Numbered from the stretch's first letter, positions 45,281 through 58,810 are shown. The stretch: DNA of 64,000 nt from Anolis sagrei (GCF_037176765.1 NC_090021.1:31922229-31986228); one strand, 5' to 3'. The notes: generated by a model not told the origin, from the letters alone. A program made the numbers and translations.

Positions 45281-45470
45281 CTTCTTCTTCTTTATTTATA
45301 CCCCGCCACGATCTCCCCGATGGGGACTTGGAGCGGCTTACATGGGGCCAAGCCCAAACAACATATTACATCAAAATATAACCAAAACATAAACAACAAG
45401 CAACATCATTAAAATTACATGGAAAAATACAATAACAAAATAGCATTACAATAAACAAAAAACACAGTCT
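45248..45470 (-). mobile_element. LINE (L2-like) 3' tail with AAT microsatellite
   Basis: AAT repeat then TTTATTTATACCCCGCCACG, GATGGGGACTTGGAGCGGC: reverse complement of an L2 tail. Confidence 0.8.
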
Positions 45471-45496
45471 CTAATCTCTTCTGCCAGTGCTTAGAT

Positions 45497-46205
45497 CAGC
45501 ATTTCTCAACCTGGGGATCGGGAACCCCAAGGGGGTCACGAGGGGAGTGTCAGAGGAGTTGCCAAGGACCATCAGAAAACGCAGTATTTGCTGTTGGTCA
45601 TGGGGGTTCTAGTTTGGCCCAATTCTATCGTTGGTGGGGTTAAAGGGGCTCTTTGATCATAGATGAATTATAAATCCCAGCAACTACAACTCCCAAATGT
45701 CAAGGTCTGTTTCCCCCAAACTCCACCAGTGTTCACATTTGGGCATATTGAGTATTTGTGCCAAGTTTGGTCCAGATCCATCATTGTTTGAGTTCACAGT
45801 GCCTTCTGGATGTAGATGAACTACAACCCTTCCAGTATTTTCTCTTGGTCATGGGAGTTCTGTATGCCAAGTTCGGTTCAATTTCATCGTTGCTGGAGTT
45901 CAGAATACTCTTTGGTTATAGGTAAACTATAAATCCCAGCAACTACAATTCTCAAATGACAAAATCAGTCCTGCCCCCCAACCCCACCAGTATTCAAATG
46001 TGGACGCATCGGATATTTGTGCCAAATTTGGTCCAGTGAATAAAAATACATCCTGCATATCAGATATTTACATTACTATTCATAACAGTAGCGAAATTAC
46101 AGTTAATTATGAGATAGCAACAAAAACAATTTTATGGTTGGGAGTCACCACAACATGAGGAACTGTATTAAGGGGTCACGGCATTAGGAAGGTTGAGAAA
46201 GACTG
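45497..46205 (+). mobile_element. hAT nonautonomous element, full length
   Basis: 709 bp, CAGCATTTCTCAACCTGGGG ... GGAAGGTTGAGAAAGACTG. Duplication GCTTAGAT / GTTTAGAT (45489-45496, 46206-46213). Confidence 0.92.
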
Positions 46206-46213
46206 GTTTAGAT

Positions 46214-47100
46214 CCATCAGTGACTGGTGTCAGTGTTATTTATTGTTTATAGTATTTCTGTTCCCTTTTCCAACTCAAATCTCTAAAGAAGCTTGCAGTC
46301 AAGCAACAATGCTAAGATTGGGAATTATGTCAACAAATGTGAAATAGCACAGGTAAACAACAGAAAACAGCCAGGAAAACCAACAAACCAGCAGAAATAC
46401 AATTCACTCGCATATCTTAGTGAATTGAAAGGTCTTAAATGGACCCCTGTGAACACCAAATAGATTTGTCAGGGAAGTATTGCAAAGGTGGATGGTACTA
46501 TTAAAAAGGCCCTTCGCTCAGCTACTACCTGACTAATCTCTGAAACCAGGACACTTAGAAGAGCCCCTGAAACAGATCTTCCAGCTGAGTATGATGTCAA
46601 GGCAAAGTTAAAAAGAAAATCACAGATACTGATACCCCAATGTATCTTCTCTTGGTCTCACTTGAGGTTCCTGCCTACTGGCCACCTGCATTATGCTGTT
46701 CATTATTCCATTGTGACCCCATCTTTGCTCCTACTTCTTTTCCCGTTGTCTTTTCCAACTTATTTTGGAATTTACCTTTATTCAGGCACTTATTCAAGGT
46801 TCATTTAAGGCTAAATTGGTAAGAGAAATATGCATGAGGCTTTTGGGAACATATGTAAATCACCACTGTCACTCACACAGTAGCTTCCCTAAGGAGTCTG
46901 ATTCATCAATGTGCTTTCAGAGCCCTGTGCAGAATTCTGTGCTCAGTACATGGACATCTGGGAAACTGCCAGGTTTACAGCAATAGGAGAAATGTGTGGA
47001 CATGCTCTTGTCACAGCTTCTACCTGGTTTGACTGGCAAGAACAGTTTTTCTCCCTCCTCCTTTCTATCCCTCCCTTTTTAATGGTGTCGTCTGAATAAT
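46214..47100. other. TRAF5 intron 1, nothing identified
   Basis: No gene or clear repeat family. Confidence 0.4.
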
Positions 47101-47104
47101 TTAT

Positions 47105-47235
47105 GAGGACTCCTGGAGAATAGAAGTCCCAACACAGTAGAGGAGGGTGAATGTTGTCCCCATTTTCAAAAAAGGGAATTAGGGAGGACCCAAACAATTA
47201 TCGCCCAGTCAACTTGACATCAATACCAATATCAT
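47105..47235 (+). mobile_element. CR1 ORF2 fragment
   Basis: CCCCATTTTCAAAAAAGGGA and CCAAACAATTATCGCCCAGT match the VPIFKKG...NNYRPVSL region of CR1 reverse transcriptase. Confidence 0.65.
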
Positions 47236-47401
47236 CTAAAGCAGATTATTTGATTGCTACTCCAAAGAGGGACAGTTTAAGTTAACATTAAGCTGTTCAA
47301 GTTACAAATTGGGACAGTTGCTTGGGAATGGGGAGTCAGCAAAATAGAGGCTGCTTGGAGTATCCTTGTGGAGAGAAACAGCAGGGTATAAATAAACGCA
47401 A

Positions 47402-47803
47402 TCTATATAAATAAAAATGTAATGTTTGTTTGTGGGATTAACAGAACTCAAAAACCACTGGACAAATTGACACCAAATTTGGACACAAGATACCTAACAA
47501 CCCAATGTATGTCCTTCACTCAAAAAATTGATTTTGTCATTTGGGAGTTGTAGTTGCTGGGATTTATAGTTCACCTATAATCAATGAGCATTCTGAACCC
47601 CACCAACGATGGAATTGAACCAAACTTGGCACACAGTTCTCCCATGACCAGCAGAAAAATCTTGACATTTGGGAGTTGTAGTTGCTGAGATTTGTAGTTC
47701 ACCTACAATCACAGAGCATTCTGAACCCCACCAACGATAGAATTGGGCCAAACCTCCCACACAGAACTCCCATTCCCACCAGAGTGGGCCACAGCAACGT
47801 GTG
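47402..47803 (+). mobile_element. Helitron-like element
   Basis: Starts TCTATATAAATAAAAATG, a 5' end shared by lizard nonautonomous Helitrons. Ends with a degraded GGGCCACAGCAACGTGTG terminal region (compare 55340). Interior holds hAT-like segments. Confidence 0.6.
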
Positions 47804-47890
47804 TTATTATTTTGGGCTTGGCCTCATGTTAGCCACCCCGAGTCCCCTTTGGGGAGATGGTGGTGGGTTATAAACAAAATTTATTATATA
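47803..47890 (+). mobile_element. LINE (L2-like) 3' tail
   Basis: TTGGGCTTGGCCTCATGTTA, CCCCTTTGGGGAGATGGTGG. Confidence 0.7.
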
Positions 47891-48371
47891 TGAGCATATT
47901 GAATATTCGTGCAAAGTTTGGTCCAGATCCATCATTATTTGAGTCCACAGTGCTCTCTGGCTGTAGATGAACTACAAATCCAAAACTCAAGGTCCACCAA
48001 ACCCTTCCAGTATTTTCTGTTCATTCTGGAGTTCTGTTTGCCACATTTGGTTCAATTGCATCATTAGTGGTGTTCAGAATGCTCTTTGATTGTGGGTTAA
48101 CTATAAATCCCAGCAACTACAACTCCCAAATGACAAAATCAATCCCCCCTCCCAATCCCACCAGTATTCTGATTTGGGCGTATTGGGTATTTGTGCCAGT
48201 GATCCAGTGAATGAAAATACATCCTGCATATCAGATATTTACATTACAATTTATAACAGCGGCAAAAATACAGTTGTGAAGTAGCAATGAAAATAATGTT
48301 ATGGTTGGAGATTACCACAACATGAGGAATTGTATTAAGGGATCACAGCATTAGGAAAGTTGAGAAATACT
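47890..48371 (+). mobile_element. hAT nonautonomous element, 3' part
   Basis: Right portion of the 45497-46205 family, ending GGAAAGTTGAGAAATACTG. Confidence 0.85.
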
Positions 48372-48592
48372 GCTTTATAAGGATTTAGACTAGGTTATAT
48401 TTAACCAAAGAAACAAATAGTCAAGTAGCGTGCCAGTATTTGAAATGTTATGACATCAAATAAACAACCTCAATATAGTCACTTGGAAGATACTTCCTTT
48501 TAATGTTCTGTCAATATGAATAAATTCTTTGTGATTTCTTGTGGAAGCACTTTAAAAAGGAATATCATATCCAGTGTTAAAATGTAACTAAC

Positions 48593-48742
48593 GGCGCTCC
48601 ATGAAGTAATGCTGATTCATATGACCTTGGAGGTATCTACGGACAACGCCAGCTCATCAGCTTAGAAATGGAGATGAGCACCAACCCGCAGAGTCAGACA
48701 CAACTGGACTTAATGTCAGGGGAAAACCTTTACCTTTAGTAT
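48593..48742 (+). mobile_element. tRNA-derived SINE, 3' half
   Basis: GGAGATGAGCACCAACCCGC ... ACTTAATGTCAGGGG ... ACCTTTACCTTTA. Confidence 0.85.
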
Positions 48743-50165
48743 AGTGCTAAGTGCCGTGGAGCTCCTGATTTCAGTGTGTGTAACTACAAAAGACTAAGGA
48801 TTTTTTTATATTTGCTTCTTTTTAAGTAACAGGAATCCTGTTTGGTTAGCAGTGCAGAAATGATCACAGACTTAGGGAATATAAAATAAAGTAAAAATGT
48901 AGACTAATTATTCAGACAGCAGTTGAAAATTAATGAATGTGATAAAGCACTAACTAATAAAACCAAAGCAGATGCTACATATAGAGTATACTCCTTTAAT
49001 GTCTGAAAATGTGTACTTTGAATCATCTTTAACCTGCACAGAGAATTATGCTTTAAACAAAAAGTGTTACAAAGTATGTACAGTCACAGTAGCTCTTCTT
49101 TAATTCATACTGGGAAAACATTTTTCTGAAGATTTAATTAGTATAAGAAGGTTTTCTGAGAGCTAATTAGCAGGGTTTTAATTTGCCCTAGAAAACTCAC
49201 TTGTTGGTAATTTTAACATTGTGGGTTTCTTCTTATGCTTTTCATCTGTGTTTCTAGGCAGATCGTGTGGGTGCAGCTTGTTATAAAAGTTTATTAATAG
49301 TACTGGAGTATAAATTGAATTGGAATCCAATGTTTTACGTCTGCAGGATGTGTTTTATTGGCCTGAGGCTGTACCAAAAAAGTACACAAAGACTTTAACC
49401 ATGAAGGGATAGATAAAGGCAGTCACAACATTGTGCATCGTTTACATTTGAATTCTGGCAAAATAGTGCTTGGCATTATCACACAAGCTATTCCCAGGGT
49501 ATTTGAAAATAACATTTAATCTTCTAATTAGGCTGGAATTCTATGCAAACCTATGATTGAATTTAGCAAAGGAAATTGTATTTTTCTCCAATTAGGTTTC
49601 TGAGGCATAAGAAGTGAAAGGGAGTAGTATAGTAGTGACCTTTTGCAAGGGTGAATCATTTGCTAGATGTTAGGTTTTGATTTGGCGTAGAGTGCCTCAA
49701 CCTGCTCACCTGCATTAGTCATGCAAAATGGTAATGCAAAATACTGCGGAAAAATGCTTTTTCTGGGGAAGTAAAATGTCATACTGGTATGAGTTGGGCT
49801 TGCGACAGGAAATCTGTAAAAACATAGTAGACTATATGTTTCCTGTCTCTTGTACAGTGTTTGTATTTCACATCACTCTAACGCAAACTGAAAAAAAAGT
49901 TGCATTTTTTTAGGACTGTGTTACTCTGAGTGATGGTTATAGTAGTTGTCTGTTTATACTGACACCTGGAAGATCGTGTGTAAAATGCATCCTTGGAGCG
50001 GGGAGAAATCAACATAAAGCGGTAGTACAATTCAGCCATGCTCTTAAGTGGCCCAGTATATTACTGGGATTCTTATTTCTAGGGATGAGACAGTGTGAAA
50101 ACATTGTTTTACAGAGATGGTGTTTGTGGAGCTGTGAAGGTTAAAATCTGTATATTATATGGCCT
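48743..50165. other. TRAF5 intron 1, nothing identified
   Basis: AT-rich, repeat-poor; only chance ORFs. Confidence 0.4.
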
Positions 50166-50167
50166 TA

Positions 50168-50240
50168 GAAATAATAATAATAATAATAATAACAACAACA
50201 ATAATAATAACAACAACAACAACAACAACAACAATACAAA
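50168..50240. repeat. AAT/AAC compound microsatellite
   Basis: AAT units passing into AAC units; a minus-strand poly-Leu ORF across it is an artefact. Confidence 0.9.
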
Positions 50241-50244
50241 TAAC

Positions 50245-50530
50245 AAAGTATAGATTGTCAATGTTGCAATCCCAAGTGACAGCAGGATTGAAGAGAAACA
50301 ACCGGAAAAGCTGACACGATATGAGGATTTAAAGATCAAACTGCAAAGACTCTGGCACAAGCCAGTCAATGTGGTCCCAGTGGTGATCGGCACACTGGGT
50401 GCAGTGCCTAATGACCTTGGCCTGCACTTAAACACAATCAGCGCTGACAAAATTACTATCTGCCAGCTGCAGAAGGCCACCTTACTGGGATCTGCCCACA
50501 TTATTCGCCTTTACATCACACATCCAAAAA
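50245..50530 (+). mobile_element. LINE ORF2 C-terminal fragment
   Basis: Translates as KLTRYEDLKIKLQRLWH ... VVPVVIGTLGAVPNDLGLHL ... QLQKATLLGSAHIIR. A minus copy lies at 58860-59110. Clade not assigned. Confidence 0.65.
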
Positions 50531-50589
50531 TTATGATCCAAGGCCATTCCAATTGTCAAATAGCAATTGCATATAATCCCTGATCATTC

Positions 50590-50875
50590 CTGCCCAAAGA
50601 CATAGTCTCATAGCCAAGTTTTTCCTTTTTTCTGAAAGCCAGGAAGGAAGAGGCTGATCTGATTTCACTGGGGAGGAAGTTTTGTAGTCGAGGAGCCACC
50701 ACTGAGAAGGCTCTGTCTCTCGTCCCAACAGTGAGCAGTCTGGCTGCCACCCATTGGACCAGTTGGAGCTTCCGAACAGTCTTCAAAGGCAACCCCCACG
50801 TAGAACGCATTGCAGCAGTCTATTCGGGGATGTAACCAGAGTGTGGACTCCTGTGGCCAAGTGTGACTTCCCAAG
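50590..50875 (-). mobile_element. L2-type LINE fragment
   Basis: Minus strand includes RDRAFSVVAPRLQNFLPSEI and an RIDCCNAFYVGV segment, with an internal deletion joining them. Confidence 0.8.
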
Positions 50876-51200
50876 AAAAGCCATTATTTATAACTCACAT
50901 TCATTTCATTTCATACTTTTGAAACTGTTCTACTTCTGCAATGTGGATACATCTTGGTGTATGCAATTAAAGCACATGGCTTTTCTTCACCTGTGAGAGA
51001 AAAAGGTGGGAACTAAAGGAGGGAAGGATAATTTCAGAGTAGTACTTTTTCATAGTATTACAATTCTTGTAACTGTTTTGATATCTACATACTCATTAGA
51101 TAGCATTCTGAGAAAATATGTCAGTTAAAACAATACTTAGAAACCTTTCCTTAATCTACTCTAAAATCTGGACAGTAAATAAAGAGCTATACTCAAAAAC

Positions 51201-51537
51201 GGGAATTCCAGAGAGGAAACAATTAAGGCCAGCTAATACTTCCCAACAAAGGATTTCCCCCCCCCCCAAGCAGGAAGCAGCCAGGCTTTGAAGCTGCAAG
51301 GCCATTCAAAGCCAAACAAGGTGGCCAATTGCAACATTCACATTTGTCTCAAACAGACACGAGTTCTTTCTCCCACCCTGGTCATTCCACAGATATATAA
51401 ACCTCACTTGACTAGTTTCCAACAGATCTCACAACCTCAGAGGTGCCTGCCATAGAGGTGGGTGAAATGCCAGGAGAGCATGCTTCTGGAACAGGGCCAT
51501 ACAGCCTGGTAAACTCACAGCAACCCACTTTCCGTAG
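51201..51537 (+). mobile_element. Penelope-like repeat, long copy
   Basis: Most complete copy of this repeat here: GGGAATTCCAGAGAGGAAAC at left, a TATATAAACC box at 51395-51404, then a decayed hammerhead-like core and TCACAGCAACCCA at right. Contains a C homopolymer at 51258-51267. Confidence 0.6.
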
Positions 51538-52049
51538 AGGGATATTCAGTTTTTCCATCCCTCTAACATTCATTTTTAAAATAGAAAAGATGCAAGAAAT
51601 TCTTGCAACATATCGTTTAACTAAATAGCCCAATTTTTCAACTTTCATGGAAGATAGAATTACCATATTCATCATAAATTGTCCCGTGATATATGCTGCT
51701 CTTTCTCAGTAGCCAAAGCCGCATTTTCATTGGAAATCTGTAGTAAAAATGTTACGTTGGAAGCATTAACAAACACTGCACTTAAAATTGTAAGCAGCAA
51801 TAGTATTTATTAGATATTCAGATATATTTCTTCATGCTTGTGCATGTGGAGTGATGACCATTTCTTCTAAAACCACTTACCAAATTTTTATATTCATATT
51901 TTTATTAAGTCCTATCAGATGTCTGTGAAGATAAAAACTCCTGATCCTAGGTTACTTTAAAGAAGGAGAAGCTAACTGTGGCCTTTCAGAAACCTTAAAC
52001 TACCATTCACAGGATCGCATGGATTACTATACTTCTTTTATATAGGGCT

Positions 52050-52183
52050 GTCACAACCTCTGAGGATGCCTGCCATAGATGCAGGAAAAACGTCAGGAGA
52101 GAATGCTTCTGGATCATGGCCATACAGCCCAAAAAAACTTACAACGAGCCAGTTATTCTGACCATGAAAGCCTTTCCAATATA
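52050..52183 (+). mobile_element. Penelope-like repeat, 3' part
   Basis: Holds a hammerhead-like core at 52057-52099 (CTGAGGA, helix II, CGTC present; the GAAA segment altered). Confidence 0.6.
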
Positions 52184-52185
52184 TT

Positions 52186-52860
52186 GTTTGTATTGCTTTG
52201 GACATGTTGTGAGTCTCCTGGAATGCTAGCTTAGAGAAAATGAGAAAATTAAATATGCAAATAAATGATCCGCTGGTATTGATAACATTGGCAATATAGT
52301 TCAATTTATATCTGGACAAGGATTGATGGGAGTGGAAGTCCAACAATATCTAGAGCTCTGTTTCTTAAAATGTGAGTCCTGGCCCATTAGCTCAATTTTG
52401 GAGTCACAAAAAATTGGCAACAATAAAGGATTTCTGAACGCCACATTAATCTGTTAGCAACAACGTGCTGTGTTTACAGTGTACTTGGCAGAAAATGCAT
52501 CACCTTTATTCCACAAAAGGGAAAATCAGCCTGTTTAGCAAACCTTGCAAATTCTGATTTATTTTTAGTAAATGTTTGATGTTATGCCTCTTTTATAAAC
52601 CTATATATCTGGTTTATTGTAAAACTTGCTTGGTAGGAAAGGGGTTGTGAATGGAAAAAGTTCAAGAAGCCCTGATCTAGAGACTTAAAATTGCATACCC
52701 CACTCCTTGAACCTTTGTTGATAGTAGGATTGGATAATACTGTCAGCAGCCCTGTTGCCTATAATTGAGGCAGATAACCATTACTGTTTGGTGGATGGAG
52801 GAAGAAGAGTATTTACAGTGGCCTGGGAGCATTATTCATTTAAAGCAGAGTTGGGAATCA
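52186..52860. other. TRAF5 intron 1, nothing identified
   Basis: No gene or clear repeat family. Confidence 0.4.
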
Positions 52861-52869
52861 GGTAAATTT

Positions 52870-52965
52870 CCAGTCTCATCATCCCACCCTCCCCAATTAT
52901 GCTGGGTAGGATTGCTGGGAGTTGCAGTCCAACAACATCTGGAGGGCTGGAGCCACAGCACTGCC
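52870..52965 (+). mobile_element. short DNA MITE fragment
   Basis: TTGCTGGGAGTTGCAGTCCA and ACATCTGGAGGGC are typical of a sauropsid MITE end. Confidence 0.45.
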
Positions 52966-53083
52966 AAAGTATTAAAAACATAACTGTAAATAAGTCTATA
53001 AACCCACATAGGTGTAGCTCATGAATCACATCCGTATTTTCCTCCATATAGTCTCTTGATTATAGTTATATATGAGCAGGTTA

Positions 53084-53393
53084 GGTAAAGGTAAAGTTTT
53101 TTCTCCTGACATTAAGTCCAGTTGTGTCTGATTCTGGGGGAGTCCATTTCTAAGCCAAAGAGCCAGCGTTGTCCATAGACACCTCCAAGCTCATGTGGCC
53201 AGCATGACTTCATGAAGTGCTGTTACCTTCCCGCCGGAGCAGTACCTATTGAACTACTCATATTTGCATGTTTTCGAACTGCTAGGTTGGCAGAAGCTGG
53301 GGCTAACAGTGGGAGCTTATGCCCCTCCCCAGATTCAAACCTGCGATCTTTCGGTCAGCAAGTTCAGTAGCTCAGCGCTTTAACCCCGGCTCC
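53084..53393 (-). mobile_element. tRNA-derived SINE
   Basis: Minus copy, GGTAAAGGTAAAG tail at left, CCCCGGCTCC head at right. Confidence 0.85.
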
Positions 53394-53779
53394 TTTATAT
53401 ATGAGCATGTAGCATTATTCTTTGTAGGTACTGCTGGGACTTGAAAAGTAGTCCCATCCTTCTCTAGAATACGCTCTTTCCAAACTGCAAGCTTTCCAAA
53501 ATAGCTATAGGTAGGGCTATATATTGTAATAACCAGCAAAGAGAAACAGAATTAATCATTCAGAGGTGTATCTCATGAAGAATAATGGTATTTGCTAACT
53601 GTTTGCTGCCTCCACCTGTGCTCTACCTTGTGAATAAAAAAATATTGCATAAGCATTCTGCAAACCGTTGTCACGGAAAAGCAAATCTTTTCTGCCCTAG
53701 ATGTTTTCAGATAAATGTGTATGGAGATCATACCAGCATACATTCAATACCTTTCTCCTCTTGCTTGCTTTTTATACAG

Positions 53780-54007
53780 TTCTTTGTCCATGGCCTCGGA
53801 AGACCGTGCAGGCCAAGTACCAAATTTCTACATTCGGCAGAACTCTACCAATGCCATTTCTCTAGATTTTGAGCCTGATGCCAGCTATCAGTTTGTGGAA
53901 ATCTTAGAAGATCGGTACAAATGTACCCATTGCCATCTGGTCCTTCATAATCCTCATCAGACAGGATGTGGGCACAGATTTTGCCAGCGATGCATAACCT
54001 CTTTAAG
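53780..54007 (+). CDS. TRAF5: TRAF5 exon 2: start codon and RING finger
   Basis: Ten UTR bases precede ATG 53790 (MASEDRAGQVPNFYIRQNST). The RING runs from YKCTHC to FCQRCITSLR. Acceptor TATACAG, donor GTAAGA. Confidence 0.95.
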
Positions 54008-57000
54008 GTAAGAACTGTTTTTCCTTAATATTAAGTTACCAAATCAGTGTTCTCTCCTTTAAAAAAGTTATGTATGATCTGCAAAGGGAAGTGAGTCCAG
54101 TACTCTGAAGACATTGTGCAGAACTGAAGCTATGGAGACAATGTCGTAAGGCAGAACAGGGTATAAGGTTGCAGACTGTGCTGGATGGGTAACACTCCCT
54201 CTGAAGGCACAGGTTCGCAGTCTGGGGGTGATCCTGGACTCATTGCTGACCCTGGAACATGGCGCGCCTTTGCACAGTTAAAACTTGTGCACTAACTGCA
54301 CCCATATCTTGACATTACCATGGTAGTCCATGCCTTAGTGACATCCCGTTTGGACTACTTCAAACCTCTCTATGTGGGGCTGCCTTTGAAGATAGTTCGG
54401 AAGCTACAACTAGTTCAGAGATTGGCAGCCAGGTTACTAACTGGGGCCCCGTACAGGGAGAGAACCACTCCCATGTTGCAGCAGCTCCTCTGGCTGCCGG
54501 TCTGTTTTCGAGCTAAATACAAAGTGCTGGTCGTTACTTATAAAAAAAATTGAAGATACAGTTATGCACTTAGGCGTATGGAAAGGAGGAGGATTAGACC
54601 AAGCTTACTGGAACACTGGCTAATTTATTCACATTTTATGGCTGCTATGGTATGTTTTAAATCACAACTGATGTCAGGCACTTTTTTCACATTTTAATCA
54701 TTTAATTGTTCATGGCACGTGTTTTTCGTGTAATTATATATTATTAGTGTGAATATGTTTATTTAAATATTTGTATACTTATTATTCTAATTTTAATTCT
54801 ATTTTCTCTTCAGTTATAAGTTTACTGATGTTATTTTGTATTATTTTGATTTCTGTGTATTTGACTATGGCATTGAACGTTTGCCTCTTGTATGTAAACC
54901 ACTTTGAGTCCCCTCAGGGAGGGAGGGCGGTCTATAAATAAAGTATTTATTGGGTTGTTGTAGGTTTTTTTGGGCTATATGGCCATGTTCTAGAGGCATT
55001 TTCTCCTGATGTTTCGCCTGCATCTATGGCAAGCATCCTCAGAGGTAGTGAGGTCTATTGGAACTTGGAAAATGGGTTTATATGTCTGTGGAATGACCAG
55101 GGTGGGGCAAAGAACTCTTGTCTGTTGGAGCTAGGTGTGAATGTTTCAACTGACCACCTTGATTAGCATTTGATGGCCTGCCAACACTCATAAAAAATGG
55201 AAAAACACAGCAGAAGAGACTTTAAAAGCCAAAAAAATAAAAAATACATTACAACACATGCGCAAAACCACATGTACATATACGCAAACACACATATATA
55301 CATACACATATACACACACATATACACATATACACAGACTGGGCCACAGCAACGCATGGCAGGGGATAGCTAGTCAAACATAAAATAGTCTCATTGGATT
55401 CAGTAGGACAAGTTTACATGTGCTGATATCCTCCATAAGATAAATGGGACTTGAATGTAAGATAGATCAGTCTGGAATATCGGTATGCAAAGGAGCTTGT
55501 AGCACCTAAGAAAAAGAAATTGGAAGCATAACCTTGATTAGAGATCAACATCTAAAGAAGTTAATCTCTAAGGCGCTGCCAGATCTCTTTGTACACAGGA
55601 CATGAACATATGTAACTGTGACTAATTTCTGCCTATTGATCATTCCAAACAGTCACTAGTGTCTCGTTTAAAAGGAGCTGTGCTCAGGTAGTTTCCTTTT
55701 CTTAATGTATCCTCTCTGGTAAAAGGAAATTGAAGTCACGGGAAAATATGGGAGAGCTATAAATAGAAAACAGTAGCTTCTGAAACAGCTTGCTATGAAT
55801 AAGGAAGAGCTATAAAAGCCTTGTCTGTATTTGTGATGGATTCGTGGTTTTCATTTTGGTACTGCTTTTATGACGTGGCAACTGAAGCGGCTGCTCGGTC
55901 TTCTTCTTTTCATACAAAAGCTGACTTTCTACTTTTAAACAATATAGCATTGGTATTAAGGGAATATAACTCCACGTTTGTTTGGGCGCAATGTGGTTTA
56001 GCATGACACTGTTGTGGAAAAGAAGTGAGGGTGGTTTTTTTTAATGGGTTTTCTGAAAGCATCATTTTGATTCATTTGAAGTATCATTTTTGATATGTAA
56101 TACTGACCTAGCTGTATTTTCACTTCGAAATTGACATGAAAGTGATTTTCCCAGACGGTAATTTTGTGTGTATTAAACTGGAAGTAAGCTCCTTTCACCT
56201 TAGAACAGTGAATAAGACATGCGTGGGACATGTGCTGTTAGTGGATTTTGTGGCGTAATCACGTTTGATCAGCCCACACACTCCTTTGCCAGAGAAAGAA
56301 AATATACCACGCAGATGAAAAGTAAAGAACGAATTCATAAATTCAGAACAACATATGTGCAATGTGATCAGTTGCATAAACTCACATAATGTCCTTTTAT
56401 GAGAGACTTAAAATGATATTTCTCTGTCCATATGGATAAAGTCCTTCAGCAGCTATTTATTTATTTATCATGTCGGAGTGAACCAAACCAGTGTATTGCA
56501 TTAAAAAACAGACAAACAAACAAACAAACAAAACACAAAATTTGCAGATTTGGTATTCTATTAAATGTCCTTTGACCAGTAGCTGGCCACTTGGAGTGCC
56601 TCTGGTGTTGCTGCAAGAAGGTCCTCCATTGTGCATGTGGCAGTGCTCAGGTTGCATTGCAGTAGGTGGTCTGTGGTTTGCTCTTCTCCACACTCGCATG
56701 TCGTGGATTCCACTTTGTAGCCCCATTTCTTAAGATTGGGCCTGCATCTCGTGGTACCAGAGCACAGTCTGTTCAGCACCTTCCGAGTTGCCCAGCTTTC
56801 CGTGTGCCCACGAGGGAGTCTCTCATTTGGTATCAACCATTGATTGAGATTCTGGGTTTGAGCCTGCCACTTTTGGACTCTCGCTTGCTGAGGTGTTCCA
56901 GCGAGTGTCTCTGTAGATCTTAGAAAACTATTTCTTGATTTATGTCATTGGCAGCTCATGAAGCGAGAGTATACTCCAAACTCTCTGCTTCTCTCTTTAA

Positions 57001-58810
57001 AACTGTATCTCTCTGCACCTGCATAGCTCAAGCCTGAACAAAAATGTAACCATCTAAAAGTCCCAGGCTCAGCCTGCTCCTGGGTATTGCCCGACAAATC
57101 AGCTCCATGCAACTGTCTCCCTGCACTTGCATAGCTCAAGCCTGAACAAAAATGTAACTATCCAAAAGTTCCAGGCTCAGCCTGCTCCTGGGTATTGCCC
57201 GACCAATCAGCTCCATGCATCTTATTTTACAGTTGACACACACATATTAACTGATTCCTTGCATGCTCCAACAGATTTTAAGATGTGCATTGACAATAAG
57301 GAAAGTAAAAATAGAAGAAGTAGTCCTTTAGGAATCAATTGTTTGCTTCTCTCATTTTAAGCTATGCAGTGTGAGATTTAGAAATGAGCATGCTAAGAGA
57401 TTCAGTTGTTTCCTTTCTTTTAAATAGGAGTTTTTCCTGTGTTGTCTTAATTTATGTGGAAGTTATAACGTATGAATAGTACAGGCAGTCACCCAGTTAC
57501 AAGCATTTGACTTACAAACGATTCCTAGTTGAGAACGGAGGTGAGACAATAGGAAGTGACAGGAATCAACTCCTTGGAAGGGAAATTCAGAGCTGGAAGT
57601 GTTATCACGGAGGAAAGCTGTCATAACTGAAGTTTTCTCACAAATCCTTGTTTCCACAACAAGCCAATTTTTTCAAAATCCAATTATCACAGTGACAGAA
57701 AGTAAGGTGAAATTTTCTGAACAGGGTCACAGACAGCAAAACAAAACCACAGGTTTGTTAACCCTTCTCTATGCTATCCAAAGCGAATATATAGGCAAAA
57801 GTAAAGGTTTCCCCTGAAGTTAAGTCTAGTCATGTCTGACTTGAGGAGGGGGGCTCATCTCCATTTCTAAGCCAAAAAGCCGGCATTGTTCGTAGACACC
57901 TACAAGGTCATGTGGCCAGCATGACTGCATGGAGCATCGTTACCTTCCCACAGAAGTGATACCTATTTATCTACTCACATTTGCATGTTTTTGAACTGCT
58001 AGGTTGGCAGAAGCTGAGCCTAACACTGGGAGCTCACCCCGTTCCCCAGATTCAAATCGCCAGCCTTTCCTCATGCAATTTCCTTCTATTTTCTCTGATT
58101 GAGAACATAACACAAGGATTTGTATTAAAAATGTTGCTATCATAACAAACTAAATCTGAGGTGAATTAAAATCGGTAAGGTTGGGATATTCTGTGTCAAG
58201 GAAGTTGTACAATTATCAACATTGTAATGCAATGTCCCAGTGACTTGGGGTATTTACTTTTTAATTATTCTGTCAAGATTCAAGCTGGAAGTTTGAATAT
58301 TACATGGGTGTGAACTAAAGGTTAATTGCCAAATACAAACTATATTTTTCTTTGTTTCTTTAAGAGAACTGAATGTCATACCCACCTGTCCAATAGACAA
58401 AGAAATAATAAAATCTCATGAGGTAAGTAAATAAACTCTGTTTATTTATCTTTGGGGACATTACATTGGAATGTAGGTGAAGTTCACTAGAGGTTTGCAG
58501 GACCCAAACATGATTTAAATCTGAATTGAAATAATTCCCTACTTGCAAAATAATTCCCTACTCTCAGTGTAAAGAAAAGTATTGCAAATAGTTTTTACAA
58601 GTACAATATGGAGGAAGGTCACGTAAGATTTCTCTTCACTCTTTTTTCTCTTCCCCCACTGCAGCTACCAAAAATATATTGCCATTTTGTGTTCTAGATA
58701 AATGAATCAGTCCCCTAACAGAAGCTTTTTTTTATTTCATTGTTTTTGAAAAATCCAAAGCCTTTTGAGTCCTAGCTGTGGGAGAAAAGCGGGAGAAAAA
58801 TAAATAAAAA

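Noticed and set aside
50109-50501. 130-codon ORF with a poly-Leu run on the minus strand
   Set aside because: Crosses an AAT/AAC microsatellite and the antisense of a LINE fragment.
53585-53872. Upstream in-phase coding extension of TRAF5 exon 2
   Set aside because: A different frame from the RING; a good acceptor at 53779 and the MASED start fit TRAF5.
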